Below, piece after piece: positions 1 through 9,404 of a DNA stretch of 64,000 nucleotides. The notes beneath the pieces were generated by a model. That model was not told the DNA's origin and made no database searches. It worked only from the letters and a program-made list of their open reading frames with translations. The DNA lies in assembly GCA_017626555.1 (NCBI GenBank), contig JAGAIM010000003.1, positions 124,001 to 188,000 on the forward strand, written 5' to 3'. This DNA is from Bacteroidales bacterium. GTDB lineage: Bacteria > Bacteroidota > Bacteroidia > Bacteroidales > UBA932. The position numbers were made by a program, and so were the translations under genes. Within the stretch, counting starts at the first letter, position 1. Each line of letters opens with the position of its first letter.

Positions 1-775
1 ATGTGAACTTCGCCTCACCAGCCTTACCACGTTTGGTTGTGATGAGGATGACACCGTTCGCACCCTGTGCACCATAGATCGCTGTTGCGGAAGCATCCTT
101 GAGGATTTCCATACTTACGATATCGGCAGGGTTGATTGTCGAGAGAGGTGAAATGGTTGAAACCGCACCGTTTCCGAGTGCATCACCAAGACCGAAAGAG
201 GCGCCTGAGTTTCCACCGCCCTGAACGATCACACCGTCGATAACGTAGAGAGGCTCTGCGTTAGCGTTGATGGTAGCCTGTCCGCGGACACGGATAGATG
301 ATGATGAACCAGGGGCCCCTGAAGTCTGCACGGCAGTCACACCGGCTGCACGACCCTGGAGAGTCTGGTCGAGTGATGAAACGATCGAACCCTTGATGGA
401 CTCCTCGCTCATCGAAACGGATGAACCTGAAAGGTCACTTCTCTTCATCGTACCGTAACCTACGACTACGACTTCGTCCAGAAGTTGTCTGTCCTCCTGC
501 AAAGTTGCATTATAGACATTCTGGCTGCCTACGAGAAGTTCTACATCCTTGTAACCGATGGAAGATATGACGATTGTAGCGCCCTGAGGTACGCTCAATG
601 TCCATTTTCCATCCAGATCTGTAACGGCACCGTTTTGGGTACCCTTCTCAATGACGCTCGCACCTGCCACAGGGCCAACTTCGTCAACGACTGTACCGCT
701 GACCTGTTTGGTCTGTGCCATCAGCGAGAAACTCAGAAAGAGCATCGCCAAGCAAGTAAATAGTTTACTTTTCAT
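1..775 (-). CDS. SusC/RagA-type TonB-dependent outer membrane receptor, N-terminal part (runs off left edge)
   Basis: Reading the minus strand from ATG at 775 gives 258 codons with no stop to the window edge. It begins with a signal peptide (MKSKLFTCLAMLFLSFSLMA), then a carboxypeptidase-regulatory-like domain (residues about 25-100), a TonB-box-like DEVVVVGYG, and a plug domain with PLYVIDGV and LKDASATAIYGAQGANGV, hallmarks of SusC proteins. The family imports oligosaccharides across the outer membrane with a SusD lipoprotein, which would lie left of the window. It starts 40 bp after the mannanase-esterase stop on the same strand, so the likely ligand is manno-oligosaccharide (inference from neighbours). 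Only the N-terminal quarter is visible. Confidence 0.95.
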   Translation of the reverse strand, partial: MKSKLFTCLAMLFLSFSLMAQTKQVSGTVVDEVGPVAGASVIEKGTQNGAVTDLDGKWTLSVPQGATIVISSIGYKDVELLVGSQNVYNATLQEDRQLLDEVVVVGYGTMKRSDLSGSSVSMSEESIKGSIVSSLDQTLQGRAAGVTAVQTSGAPGSSSSIRVRGQATINANAEPLYVIDGVIVQGGGNSGASFGLGDALGNGAVSTISPLSTINPADIVSMEILKDASATAIYGAQGANGVILITTKRGKAGEAKFT

Positions 776-815
776 TAGTACTGAATTTAGTGTTAATAAT
801 TAAATATAACTGTTG

Positions 816-3311
816 TTATAGATATTTTTCAAAGAAGTCTTCCTTTGCCACAGGCCATCCCTGCTGTTCCCAGACATTGTGTCCGGCCAAAGGATAGCAT
901 ATCCAGGATTTTTCTGTCTTCACGTGATTGTAAGCCGAGAAATTGGTGTGTGGCGGACACACAGGATCCTGAAGTCCGATGGCCATAATCACAGGACACT
1001 GGATCCTGTCGGTGAAATTCTTGATGTCGAAATAACTGAGAGTAGTGTAAAGATCCTCATCAGATATTCCTTTATCACTGGCAGCCTGTGTTATCCAGTT
1101 GCCCGGCCAGTCCACAAGTGCAAAATAGTCAGGATAGTCGCAGAGGAAAGGTGCTGATGGCGCTATAGCCTTAAGCCTGTCATCAAGAGAGGCCGCAGCA
1201 AAGGTGAGGGCACCGCCCTGACTTTCACCATTTGCAAAGACACGACTTGTATCGGTCTTTTCGAGGGAGCACACAAAATCTATAGCCCTTACAGCATCTG
1301 CAAACGCCCCACGATAATAATATGTTTCCTTGCTTTCGAGGCCTCTTGTGCACCAGTCATCCTTTTCGCCAGGCTTGCGGTTGAAAGCCTGATTGCGGAT
1401 ACAGAGCACAAACTCGATCATCTGAGGATTGGAAGATGGATCTGCATACCACACTTCACTGCCATAGCCCATATAAGAGATCATAGCAGGGTATTTTCCT
1501 TCAGCGACAGGAACATAAAGAAGTCCGCTGACAGTCTCTCCGCCAAAAGATTTCATCTCGACGCGGAAAGCCTCACGGACATCATTTGAGTGCTCTTTGA
1601 GGAGAGTAAGTTCCGGCTCCATATCCACAGCAGCGAGTTCTGCAAGAGTTCCGGCCCAGAATGAGTCGAAATCAGGCTGCTTGTCCTGATCGGATATGAT
1701 CAGGGTAGGGTTGAAACCGAGATTGGTGCGGGTCAGTTCGGTTCTGACACCGTCTTTTACGAGATATAGAACGGCATTGTAGAATCCTGGAGCAGGATCA
1801 AGACTGAAATTAAGTTCTGCCCCCCCCTTGTGCAATTCAGCAGTCTGTGACAGAGTGATCACCGGCTCACCGAAATCTGTTCTGACTTCCAGTTCCATTT
1901 CTACCTCCATAGTCCTGTTCGCAGACACATTCACCTGCACCTTGTGCGGTCCTTCACCTTCGAATATTCCCGCATTTTCATCAAGAACAAACCAGGCATT
2001 CGGCAGAAGTGCCTTTGCAATGGCCTCAGTTGCCGTTTTGATTATAGCCACAGTGGATTCGTCACAGGCATACACAGAATTGAGTCCCTGCTGCTCCTGT
2101 GCAGGATCACCGCAGTAGTCATCGCCTGGCTGCCAGTAGAGATTGGTCTCGGACTGTCCTGCAAGACCTCCCCAGCCCCAGAAATTCAGACCTGCAAAAA
2201 GGCCGCCTTCCTTGGCAGACTCTTCAATACGGCCGAAGACGTGCTTGTAGTACGCATCACGGGAAGTTGTCGGAGAACCTTGAGCAAACTGGAAACCGTC
2301 ACGAGGAAAACCGAACTCCTCCAGAACCACAGGCTTGCCGTATTTCTCGGCCACAGCAATATGCTCATCGATATAGTTATCGGTGTTCTCTATCGCTATA
2401 GGAAGATTCGTATCGAGAGTATTCTCGCGCACCCAACTCCAGTTATATGGCCAGATATGGATATTCATATAGTCAATATCCGGGCAGGAATGCACCTTCT
2501 CAAAAAGTTCGATGCTTGTCTCGCAACCGTGCTTTCCTTCGCTTCCGGAAGAGACCAGATGGTTAGGGTCGAGAGACTTGATAAGTGCCGCAGTCGTCCA
2601 CATAAAGTCAACGAATGCCGCCTGTCCTACTGAATCAGGTCTGAAGCAGCGCGGCTCGTTTCCGATCTGCCAGGAGAAGATGGCTGGGTCATCCTTGTAT
2701 GGCTTTCCAGTGACCGTGTTTGTTCGGCTCACAACGTGCCTTACGTGATTGTAGAACAGTTCCTTAGCCTTTTCATTGGTAACAAATTCCGAAACGGCAT
2801 TACAGTAAGCCGTATATCCGACTTCCGCAGGGATCAGAGCCTTGCCTGCTCCGGCCCACTCGAGATACATTCCGTATCCGCCGGACCATTCCCAGGAATT
2901 GTTGATATACAGAACGGCCTTCATTCCTCTTTCGGCCATTTCAGCAAGAAGATAGTCGAGTCCACGGAAGATTGTGTCGTTATAAACTCCTGGCTCTTTC
3001 TGAAGAGTAGGGCTAACTCGGGTAGGAATCCCATCAGGGCCATCTCCGCCGACAAGCACACGTAAATTGGTCATACCCAACGATTTGAGAGTATCGAGTT
3101 CCGCTTCGAGACGCGCACGATCACCTCCGACGCCCTCGCTTCCGAGAATGGCGCCGTACCAGAAATTGGTTCCGACATAATGCGATGGATAATCTTCACA
3201 AACGAACTGGCCGTCTTCCACCCTAACGAAAGACGGTTTTTGAGCCTGACAAGAGCACAGCATTACCACTGCGACAAGAGTCAGGATCGAATAGATCCGG
3301 GTCAGTTTCAT
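816..3311 (-). CDS. secreted GH5 beta-mannanase fused to CE7-type acetyl esterase
   Basis: 831 residues from ATG 3311; the codon before it is TTG, so ATG is preferred. A signal peptide ends in a lipobox-like LCSC, suggesting a lipoprotein. Residues about 25-430 resemble GH5 mannan endo-1,4-beta-mannosidase, with acid/base Glu219 in WQIGNEP and nucleophile Glu331 or 332 in VLEEFGFP. A beta-rich linker (about 435-545) follows. Residues about 550-831 form an alpha/beta hydrolase like acetyl xylan esterase (CE7), with Ser697 in GESQGG, Asp in GLQDP and His811 in AGHNV. One secreted protein would thus cut the mannan backbone and remove acetyl groups. It lies between the AraC regulator and SusC, all on the minus strand. 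Activity on acetylated mannan is inferred from the domain pairing. Confidence 0.85.
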   Translation of the reverse strand: MKLTRIYSILTLVAVVMLCSCQAQKPSFVRVEDGQFVCEDYPSHYVGTNFWYGAILGSEGVGGDRARLEAELDTLKSLGMTNLRVLVGGDGPDGIPTRVSPTLQKEPGVYNDTIFRGLDYLLAEMAERGMKAVLYINNSWEWSGGYGMYLEWAGAGKALIPAEVGYTAYCNAVSEFVTNEKAKELFYNHVRHVVSRTNTVTGKPYKDDPAIFSWQIGNEPRCFRPDSVGQAAFVDFMWTTAALIKSLDPNHLVSSGSEGKHGCETSIELFEKVHSCPDIDYMNIHIWPYNWSWVRENTLDTNLPIAIENTDNYIDEHIAVAEKYGKPVVLEEFGFPRDGFQFAQGSPTTSRDAYYKHVFGRIEESAKEGGLFAGLNFWGWGGLAGQSETNLYWQPGDDYCGDPAQEQQGLNSVYACDESTVAIIKTATEAIAKALLPNAWFVLDENAGIFEGEGPHKVQVNVSANRTMEVEMELEVRTDFGEPVITLSQTAELHKGGAELNFSLDPAPGFYNAVLYLVKDGVRTELTRTNLGFNPTLIISDQDKQPDFDSFWAGTLAELAAVDMEPELTLLKEHSNDVREAFRVEMKSFGGETVSGLLYVPVAEGKYPAMISYMGYGSEVWYADPSSNPQMIEFVLCIRNQAFNRKPGEKDDWCTRGLESKETYYYRGAFADAVRAIDFVCSLEKTDTSRVFANGESQGGALTFAAASLDDRLKAIAPSAPFLCDYPDYFALVDWPGNWITQAASDKGISDEDLYTTLSYFDIKNFTDRIQCPVIMAIGLQDPVCPPHTNFSAYNHVKTEKSWICYPLAGHNVWEQQGWPVAKEDFFEKYL

Positions 3312-3400
3312 CAAATTTTAGCGCTAGTAATTATGATATCACAAAATTACAACTATACCCGAAGTCAAACAAATACAATATTATCAAATTATGATAAAAT

Positions 3401-4279
3401 CTAAACAATTACCTTGTTTTTCTTGAACATCGCCCTGAAATCACGCGGCGTATAATTCCGTTTCGCCTTGAACGTACGGTTGAAATTGGAAAGATTGTTG
3501 AAGCCGCATTCATAACATATTTCCGATATGTTCTTGGTGGAATCCACAAGCATTCTGGCAGCATACCCCAGCCTGATGTCGATTATGTAGTCCGATAAAG
3601 TTCGGCCTGTTCTCTGACGGAAGAAACGGCTGAAAGCCACCGGACTCATACCCACAAGTTCAGCCAGATCCGTCAACGTCAAAGGCTTAGCATAATTGTC
3701 GTTGATATATTGCTTCACCTTCTGGACACGACGGCTCTCCGTACTTCTCTCTGTGTGAGCGAAAGAACTGGAAGCCAGCACTCTAGCCTCATCGGAAACA
3801 GACAATTCATAGAGAATATAGAGGAATTTCAGGAACTGCACGAAACGCTCCTGTTCCTGCGCTATCGTATCCAGGGTCGAATATACCCTCATTATGGCAG
3901 AAACCGGAAAAACAAGGCCGTGACCGGCTCTGCGGAGCATTCTCCTTATGGAAGCGAACTGATTCTTCGACAAAAGATCCCCGCTGAATATATCAGACGA
4001 AAACTGAATGGTAATCTCCCTTATATCCTTGGATCTGCAACGCCCCTGCTCCCAGACGTGTTCCAGATCCTCACCCCCGATAAGGACAAGTTCATATTCA
4101 CCTATCTCTTCCACACTGTCTCCCACTATCCTGCGCACCCCTTTTCCGTGCTCTATGAAGTTGAGTTCGAACTCCTTATGCTGATGAAGAGGATAAGTGA
4201 ACTCCGTCTTATGACGCTCCACGATATAGAAACAGTCCTTTTCGGACAACCTCGTTATTTCTGTAAAAACCTTAGCCAT
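3401..4279 (-). CDS. AraC family transcriptional regulator (cupin-like sensor)
   Basis: 292 residues. The N-terminal half (HKTEFTYPLHQHKEFELNFI) has the His-rich look of an AraC-type cupin sugar-sensing domain. The C-terminal 100 residues carry two helix-turn-helix units (LTLTDLAELVGMSPVAFSRF and the ISEICYECGF segment) ending in the usual TPRDFR. It lies 89 bp upstream of the mannanase-esterase and faces away from the epimerase, so control of the mannan locus by a small sugar is the natural inference. Its start (4279) and the epimerase promoter share a short AT-rich divergent region of about 130 bp. Confidence 0.88.
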   Translation of the reverse strand: MAKVFTEITRLSEKDCFYIVERHKTEFTYPLHQHKEFELNFIEHGKGVRRIVGDSVEEIGEYELVLIGGEDLEHVWEQGRCRSKDIREITIQFSSDIFSGDLLSKNQFASIRRMLRRAGHGLVFPVSAIMRVYSTLDTIAQEQERFVQFLKFLYILYELSVSDEARVLASSSFAHTERSTESRRVQKVKQYINDNYAKPLTLTDLAELVGMSPVAFSRFFRQRTGRTLSDYIIDIRLGYAARMLVDSTKNISEICYECGFNNLSNFNRTFKAKRNYTPRDFRAMFKKNKVIV

Positions 4280-4359
4280 AGGTGCAAATATACATATTTT
4301 TTTAAATGTGATACTATTTTAACATATTTTTCCACATTTATTATACGCTTTTTTGAAGT

Positions 4360-4392
4360 GTTGGGTACGCTCAACTATTTTATTTATATTTG
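4360..4392 (+). promoter_or_regulatory. Bacteroidota-type promoter of the epimerase gene
   Basis: A -7 element TATATTTG at 4385-4392 matches TAnnTTTG, and GTTG at 4360-4363 lies 21 bp upstream as a -33 element. Transcription would start near 4398, just before the ATG at 4411. This rules out the upstream in-frame ATG at 4390, which lies inside the promoter. Confidence 0.6.
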
Positions 4393-4410
4393 TACAAACC
4401 CACGCATCAA

Positions 4411-5625
4411 ATGGAAAAACCACAGAAAACTCCGGCTGAACTCTTTGCAGCACAAGCCCTTGCATCGCAGGTAAAAAAAGAATTGACAGAGAATATACTC
4501 CCATATTGGATGGAAAAGATGATCCGTCCGGACGGAGGCGTATATGGACGGATAGATGGCAACGAACATCTTGACCAGTCCGCTCCTGTAGGAAACATTA
4601 TGGTAGCACGTATGTTATGGACATTCGCATCCGCATATCGGCTTCTCGGCAGACAGGAATACCTCGATATGGCTCTACGCGCCAAAGAGTTGATAATCAA
4701 CAATTTCTATGATTCCGAGTTCGGCGGAACCTATTGGTCACTTGCCTCGGACGGAAATCCTTCGGATACAAAGAAACAGATATATGCAATAGCATTCACC
4801 ATCTATGGCCTTGCGGAACTTAACCGCGCCACCGGAGACGGACAGGCTCTCGAGTACGCAATAAAATTATTCAACTCCATTGAGGAACATAGTTTCGACA
4901 CGGCCAAAGACGGATATTTCGAAGCCTTCACAAAGCAGTGGGAGCCGATCGAAGATATGCGCCTGAGCGACAAAGATGCAAATGAAAGCAAGACGATGAA
5001 CACTCATCTTCACGTGCTCGAAGCATACACCTGCCTATATCGCGTCTGGAACAACTCCCTTCTTGAACAGCGCTTGCGAGGCCTTATCGCCATTTTTGAG
5101 GAGAAGATACTGGGGTCGGACGGACATCTGAAACTCTTCTTCGACGACGACTGGAACTGCAATTATGACATATTTTCATACGGTCACGACATTGAAGCAT
5201 CCTGGCTCATACACGAAGCAGCCCTTGTGCTCGGAGACCCAGTTGTTCTTGCACGTATGGATACCCTTGTAACGCGCATTGCCGGAGCCGCATCAGAGGG
5301 CTTCTCTCAGAAGGATGGTATGATATACGAAAGGGTAGGGGAAGAAACCGACAGAGACCGCCACTGGTGGGTGCAGGCCGAGACTGTGGTCGGATACTTC
5401 AATCTCTGGGATCATTTCGGAAGTCAGGAAGGTCTGGAGAATGCTCTGATGTGCTGGGAATTCATCAAGGCACATATAATCGATAAGGAAAACGGAGAGT
5501 GGTTCTGGAGTCTCCGCGCTGACGGATCCGTCAACCGTGACGACGACAAGGCCGGATTCTGGAAATGCCCATACCACAACGGGCGTATGTGTATGGAAAT
5601 CATCGAGCGCACCGCAAAACGCTGA
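4411..5625 (+). CDS. cellobiose/mannobiose 2-epimerase (AGE family)
   Basis: 404 residues from ATG 4411, chosen because the upstream ATG at 4390 falls inside the -7 element. The protein has the (alpha/alpha)6-barrel pattern of N-acylglucosamine 2-epimerases. Family motifs include FYDSEFGGTYWSL, KTMNTHLHVLEAYT, YGHDIEASWL, RHWWVQAETVVGYFNLW and WKCPYHNGRM; the repeated His residues in these match the catalytic histidines of the family. There is no signal peptide, so it is cytoplasmic. Next to a mannanase and a SusC, the likely reaction is conversion of imported mannobiose to mannosyl-glucose. Cellobiose epimerisation cannot be excluded from sequence. Confidence 0.88.
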   Translation: MEKPQKTPAELFAAQALASQVKKELTENILPYWMEKMIRPDGGVYGRIDGNEHLDQSAPVGNIMVARMLWTFASAYRLLGRQEYLDMALRAKELIINNFYDSEFGGTYWSLASDGNPSDTKKQIYAIAFTIYGLAELNRATGDGQALEYAIKLFNSIEEHSFDTAKDGYFEAFTKQWEPIEDMRLSDKDANESKTMNTHLHVLEAYTCLYRVWNNSLLEQRLRGLIAIFEEKILGSDGHLKLFFDDDWNCNYDIFSYGHDIEASWLIHEAALVLGDPVVLARMDTLVTRIAGAASEGFSQKDGMIYERVGEETDRDRHWWVQAETVVGYFNLWDHFGSQEGLENALMCWEFIKAHIIDKENGEWFWSLRADGSVNRDDDKAGFWKCPYHNGRMCMEIIERTAKR

Positions 5626-5633
5626 TAATCAGA

Positions 5634-5685
5634 CAATACAAAATCCGCCTGTGCCAGAATTCTGACGCAGGCGGATTTTGTATTG
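5634..5685. terminator. bidirectional terminator between epimerase and aspS
   Basis: A perfect 18-bp inverted repeat (5634-5651 with 5668-5685, 16-base loop) whose AT-rich outer arms give U-runs on both strands. It lies between convergent genes that end at 5625 and 5698. Confidence 0.85.
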
Positions 5686-5697
5686 ATTGTCTCAGGA

Positions 5698-7467
5698 TTA
5701 TTGCAACTGAGCCTTTGATTCGAGGAAGAGTTCGTCCATCTGCTCCTGATCGACAAATGAAGGAGAGTCGATCATCACGTCGCGACCCTGGTTGTTCTTA
5801 GGGAATGCGATATAGTCACGGATCGTCTCCTGGCCGCCGAAGAGCGAACATACGCGGTCGAAACCGAATGCGAGACCACCGTGAGGAGGTGCACCGAACT
5901 TGAAGGCGTTGATGATGAAGCCGAACTTATATTCCGCGTCCTCCTTGCTGATGCCGAGAACCTCGAACATACGCTCCTGCATTGCTGCCTCGTGGATACG
6001 GATCGATCCGCCGCCAAGTTCTGTTCCATTGAGAACAAAGTCGTATGCGTTTGCACATACCTTCTCAAGATCTTCTTTCTTGTCGCTGTAGAAGAGGTCG
6101 AGATGCTCCGGCTTAGGTGCGGTGAACGGATGGTGCATTGCGTAGAAACGCTGGGTCTCGTCGTCCCACTCCACGAGAGGGAAATCCACCACCCAGAGAG
6201 GTGCGAAATTGAACGGATCACGAAGACCAAGGCGGTTACCCATCTCGATACGGAGGACACCGAGCATTGTCTGAGTTTTTCTCTTAGCGCCGCAGAGAAC
6301 GAGCATCATATCGCCCTTCTTCGCGCCGAGACGGTCTGCAACTGCCTGAAGTTGCTCAGGAGTATAGAACTTGTCGATCGAAGACTTGATGCTGCCATCC
6401 TCATTGATCTTGATATAAACAAGTCCCTTGGCACCAACCTGAGGCCTCTTCACCCACTCTGTGAGTTCGTCGATCTGCTTTCTTGTATATGCTGCGGCAC
6501 CCTCTACGTTGATTGCACCGATATAGTCCACGCCATCGAACACAGAGAAGCCATAGCCCTTCACGAGGTCCGTGATCTCATTTATCTTCATATCGAAACG
6601 GATGTCCGGCTTGTCTGATCCGTAGAAATCCATAGCGTCATACCAACTCATACGAGGGATACGCTCTGCTATCTCCACGTTGAGTACATTCTTGAAGAGG
6701 GTCCTCATCATTCCCTCGAATGTATTCAGAACATCCTCCTGCTCTACAAAAGACATCTCGCAGTCGATCTGAGTGAACTCAGGCTGACGGTCAGCACGAA
6801 GATCCTCGTCACGGAAGCAGCGTACGATCTGGAAGTAGCGGTCATAACCTGCCACCATCAGGAGTTGCTTGAATGTCTGAGGAGACTGTGGAAGAGCATA
6901 GAACTGACCAGGATTCATTCTTGAAGGCACGATGAAGTCACGTGCTCCCTCCGGAGTGGATTTGATCAGGTATGGAGTCTCTATCTCGAGGAATCCCTGT
7001 CCGTCAAGATAGTTTCTCACCTCGTGAGCGATCTGGTGACGGATCTTGAGGGCTCTCTGAAGAGGGCCTCTGCGGAGGTCTAGATAACGGTATTTCGCAC
7101 GGAGTTCCTCTCCGCCGTCGCTTTCCTCCTCGATTGTGAAAGGAGGAGTGTTCGCCTTGTTGAGAACCTTTATCTCGCTGAGACTGATCTCTATGTCTCC
7201 GGTAGGCATCTTAGGGTTCTTGCTCTGGCGCTCGATCACCTCACCTGTCACCTGAAGCACCCACTCACGTCCGAGGCTCGAAGCAGTATCCTGAAGTTCC
7301 TGAGCAGCGTGAGCATCCACAACCAACTGCGTGATGCCGTAACGGTCTCTGAGATCGATGAATGTCATACCGCCAAGTTTTCTTGACTTCTGTACCCATC
7401 CTGCCAGTGTAACTGTCTGGCCTGCATTTTCAATGCGGAGTTCTCCGCAGGTATGTGTTCTGTACAT
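5698..7467 (-). CDS. aspS: aspartyl-tRNA synthetase
   Basis: 589 residues, normal bacterial AspRS length. It charges tRNA-Asp in the cytoplasm. Order: N-terminal OB-fold anticodon-binding domain ([20 protein letters not shown]), class II catalytic core with motif 2 ([18 protein letters not shown]) and motif 3 (GLAFGFDRV), interrupted by the bacterial GAD insertion (about residues 290-410). The start [10 protein letters not shown] is typical of the family. It appears monocistronic: a strong hairpin follows it, and a palindromic repeat at 7618-7651 separates it from the upstream gene. Confidence 0.98.
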   Translation of the reverse strand: MYRTHTCGELRIENAGQTVTLAGWVQKSRKLGGMTFIDLRDRYGITQLVVDAHAAQELQDTASSLGREWVLQVTGEVIERQSKNPKMPTGDIEISLSEIKVLNKANTPPFTIEEESDGGEELRAKYRYLDLRRGPLQRALKIRHQIAHEVRNYLDGQGFLEIETPYLIKSTPEGARDFIVPSRMNPGQFYALPQSPQTFKQLLMVAGYDRYFQIVRCFRDEDLRADRQPEFTQIDCEMSFVEQEDVLNTFEGMMRTLFKNVLNVEIAERIPRMSWYDAMDFYGSDKPDIRFDMKINEITDLVKGYGFSVFDGVDYIGAINVEGAAAYTRKQIDELTEWVKRPQVGAKGLVYIKINEDGSIKSSIDKFYTPEQLQAVADRLGAKKGDMMLVLCGAKRKTQTMLGVLRIEMGNRLGLRDPFNFAPLWVVDFPLVEWDDETQRFYAMHHPFTAPKPEHLDLFYSDKKEDLEKVCANAYDFVLNGTELGGGSIRIHEAAMQERMFEVLGISKEDAEYKFGFIINAFKFGAPPHGGLAFGFDRVCSLFGGQETIRDYIAFPKNNQGRDVMIDSPSFVDQEQMDELFLESKAQLQ

Positions 7468-7617
7468 ATATGTGTTGTTTTATATTTTCCTAAAATCTGA
7501 CAAAAATAATCATTTTAAATGATATACAGAACCCTTGCTCTCATAATTAATCAATTGTGAAAACTATGACCCCGATATGCCCTGACACAGAAAGGCCTGT
7601 CCGACAAGCATTTACGC

Positions 7618-7651
7618 AATATGCCTGCTGTACTTTGACAGCAGGCATATT
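7618..7651. repeat. palindromic repeat (10-bp ATGCCTGCTG core), copy 1
   Basis: Perfect 13-bp stem (7618-7630 with 7639-7651) around an 8-base loop, TACTTTGA. It lies in the 214-bp spacer between aspS and the secreted unknown at 7682 and could end transcription of the latter. Matching elements occur at 8571, 27937 and 29445. Flanks such as TTACGCA before and TTGAT after are partly shared with copy 2. The rest of the spacer (7468-7617) shows no gene. Confidence 0.85.
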
Positions 7652-7681
7652 ACACAACTAATTGATAGTTACTATATTGCG

Positions 7682-8206
7682 TTACCAGGCCGTATCAGTG
7701 ACCGGAATATAAGTCAGACGGGTATTCTTATAGGTGAAGCCTTTCGTGTCTATCGCCCACATAGCTCCGGAATTGACGTTCAGGAGGATGATCTGGTCGG
7801 AGCCGTCACCATATTTGATCAGCTGATAGTTGACGGCATCCTTGTCATAGACAAAATCATCCGGTACATTGTCCCTGAGAATGTTCCATCTTATCGGTTC
7901 ACTCCTGTGATAGGTTATCAGGGTCACCTGACCGGTGTATTTGTCAAGAAAGTATTTGCCAAGATTCTCCACTCTGGGACCTTCCAGTGATGTTTCCGAT
8001 TTCGCTCCGAATATACGTTTCAGTTCATATTCCAGAGATGGTGATGACTTCTGCGCAGGTTTGTCATCGGACTTTTCTTTTGTCTCCTCCTTCTTCTCCT
8101 TCTCCTCGCCGCCACCGATCGTTACACTTACTGTCTGTGCATATATTCCGGATGCACTCCACATCACAGCGACAGACAGCAGGGCTGCCGCCATCAAGGA
8201 TTTCAT
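7682..8206 (-). CDS. secreted protein of unknown function
   Basis: 174 residues from ATG 8206 (MKSLMAAALLSVAVMWSASG); ATGs at 8212 and 8215 only lengthen the n-region. A clear signal peptide is cleaved near IYAQ. Then comes a highly charged Glu/Lys linker (EEKEKKEETKEKSDDKPAQK, residues about 29-50). The C-terminal 110 residues look globular and beta-rich (YFLDKYTGQVTLITY, QIILLNVNSGAMWAIDTKG). I do not recognise a family. The signal peptide and linker suggest a periplasmic or surface-tethered protein. It stands alone, flanked by palindrome copy 1 downstream and a divergent transporter upstream. Confidence 0.7.
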   Translation of the reverse strand: MKSLMAAALLSVAVMWSASGIYAQTVSVTIGGGEEKEKKEETKEKSDDKPAQKSSPSLEYELKRIFGAKSETSLEGPRVENLGKYFLDKYTGQVTLITYHRSEPIRWNILRDNVPDDFVYDKDAVNYQLIKYGDGSDQIILLNVNSGAMWAIDTKGFTYKNTRLTYIPVTDTAW

Positions 8207-8336
8207 ATACATCATAGTTGTTCGTTTTATTGATTAGACGTTTCAGGTTTGCTATAATACTATAAATTAGTGCAAAAAGCATTCCTCAGGAAAGGCATTT
8301 TCGCATATCTTTGCATCTCGTTTCAAAAACTGCAAT

Positions 8337-9341
8337 ATGTGGCTTATACTCGCTTTCATCTCGGCAGCAATGCTCGGGTTCTATGACACTTCGAAAAAGG
8401 CATCACTGAAGGACAATGCCGTCCTCCCGGTGCTGCTTCTGAACACTATATTTTCGACATTGATTTTTTCGCCGTTTATTCTGGACTATCTCGGAGACTT
8501 CGGGTGGTTCTCGCATATCAGATGGCTTGACGCATCCACGGTTTTCGCTGACACTCAGACGCTTACGCATAATGCCTGCTGTACAGATGCAGCAGGCATT
8601 TCACAGAAGGGGTTGATTATCAGCGACTTGCCTGGCACCAATCCTACGCTCACGGCGCATCTGATGGTCATTCTGAAGGCCTTCATCGTGCTTTCATCGT
8701 GGATCTGCGGATATTTCGGGCTAAAGCATCTCCCTCTGACCATCGTGGGGCCAATCAACGCCACGAGACCGGTGCTGGTGCTGCTTGGCGCCCTGCTCCT
8801 CTTCGGAGAAAGACTGAATCTCTGCCAGTGGGTCGGAGTGGTTCTGTCGCTGTCATCCATCTTCCTTATGAGCAAGGCCGGAAAGAAGGAAGACATCGAC
8901 TTCAAGAGCAACAGATGGATATGGTGCGTGGCAGGAGCGACCCTGCTGGGTGCCGTAAGCGGATTATATGACAAATTCATAATGAAGTCGCTGAATCCGA
9001 TGTTCGTCCAGAGTTGGTTCAATTTCTACCAGATGATAATTATGGCCGTCATCTGTGCTTTCCTCTGGTATCCTCACCGCCGTCAGACCACACCATTCCG
9101 GTGGTCCTGGGCGATTCCTCTCATATCCATATTCATCTGTCTTGCTGATTTTGCATATTTCACATCCCTCAGCGATCCTGACTCTATGATATCCGTCGTT
9201 TCACTGGTACGTCGCAGTTCGGTGATAATCTCCTTCGTCTGCGGAGTCATAATCTTCAAGGAAAGGAACATCAAGGCAAAACTCCTTGATCTGGGACTCA
9301 TTCTGCTGGGAATGGCGTTCATCTGGATAGGCACCCGATAG
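8337..9341 (+). CDS. EamA/DMT-superfamily permease with palindrome-encoded insertion
   Basis: 334 residues with about ten hydrophobic segments in two EamA-like halves (MWLILAFISAAMLGFYDTSKK at the start; TLLGAVSGLYDKFIMKSLNP starting the second). The family exports or imports small metabolites; the substrate is unknown. Residues about 74-100, after the second membrane segment, form an anomalous hydrophilic stretch including LTHNACCTDAAGISQ. It is encoded by palindrome copy 2 and its flanks, in frame, and replaces a normally short loop. A -7-like TATCTTTG at 8306-8313 precedes the start by 23 bp. Whether the insertion is tolerated cannot be judged, but the frame is intact throughout. Confidence 0.82.
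   Translation: MWLILAFISAAMLGFYDTSKKASLKDNAVLPVLLLNTIFSTLIFSPFILDYLGDFGWFSHIRWLDASTVFADTQTLTHNACCTDAAGISQKGLIISDLPGTNPTLTAHLMVILKAFIVLSSWICGYFGLKHLPLTIVGPINATRPVLVLLGALLLFGERLNLCQWVGVVLSLSSIFLMSKAGKKEDIDFKSNRWIWCVAGATLLGAVSGLYDKFIMKSLNPMFVQSWFNFYQMIIMAVICAFLWYPHRRQTTPFRWSWAIPLISIFICLADFAYFTSLSDPDSMISVVSLVRRSSVIISFVCGVIIFKERNIKAKLLDLGLILLGMAFIWIGTR
8571..8600. repeat. palindromic repeat, copy 2, inside the DMT permease gene
   Basis: Perfect 11-bp stem (8571-8581 with 8590-8600) around the 8-base loop TACAGATG. Same 10-bp core and same loop length as the three intergenic copies, but translated in frame at about codons 79-88 of the permease. Confidence 0.85.
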
Positions 9342-9361
9342 AAGTATTCGCTTTTATTTTT

Positions 9362-9369
9362 TACCTTTG
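9362..9369 (+). promoter_or_regulatory. -7 element upstream of rsmA
   Basis: TACCTTTG matches TAnnTTTG and sits about 35 bp before the rsmA start, just after the permease stop. I see no convincing -33 partner, so this is tentative. Confidence 0.4.
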
Positions 9370-9404
9370 CAGGGCGTTGCCACATATTTTTATCATTTAT
9401 TTAT

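Noticed and set aside
1828-2633. Long plus-strand open frames opposite the mannanase-esterase gene
   Set aside because: They lie antisense to a gene with clear catalytic motifs, overlap one another in different frames and show no domains or signal peptide.
4390-4410. Upstream ATG for the epimerase
   Set aside because: It falls inside the -7 promoter element, and the family's start aligns with ATG 4411.
5881-6618. 245-codon plus-strand frame opposite aspS
   Set aside because: Shadow of aspS; no recognisable protein features.
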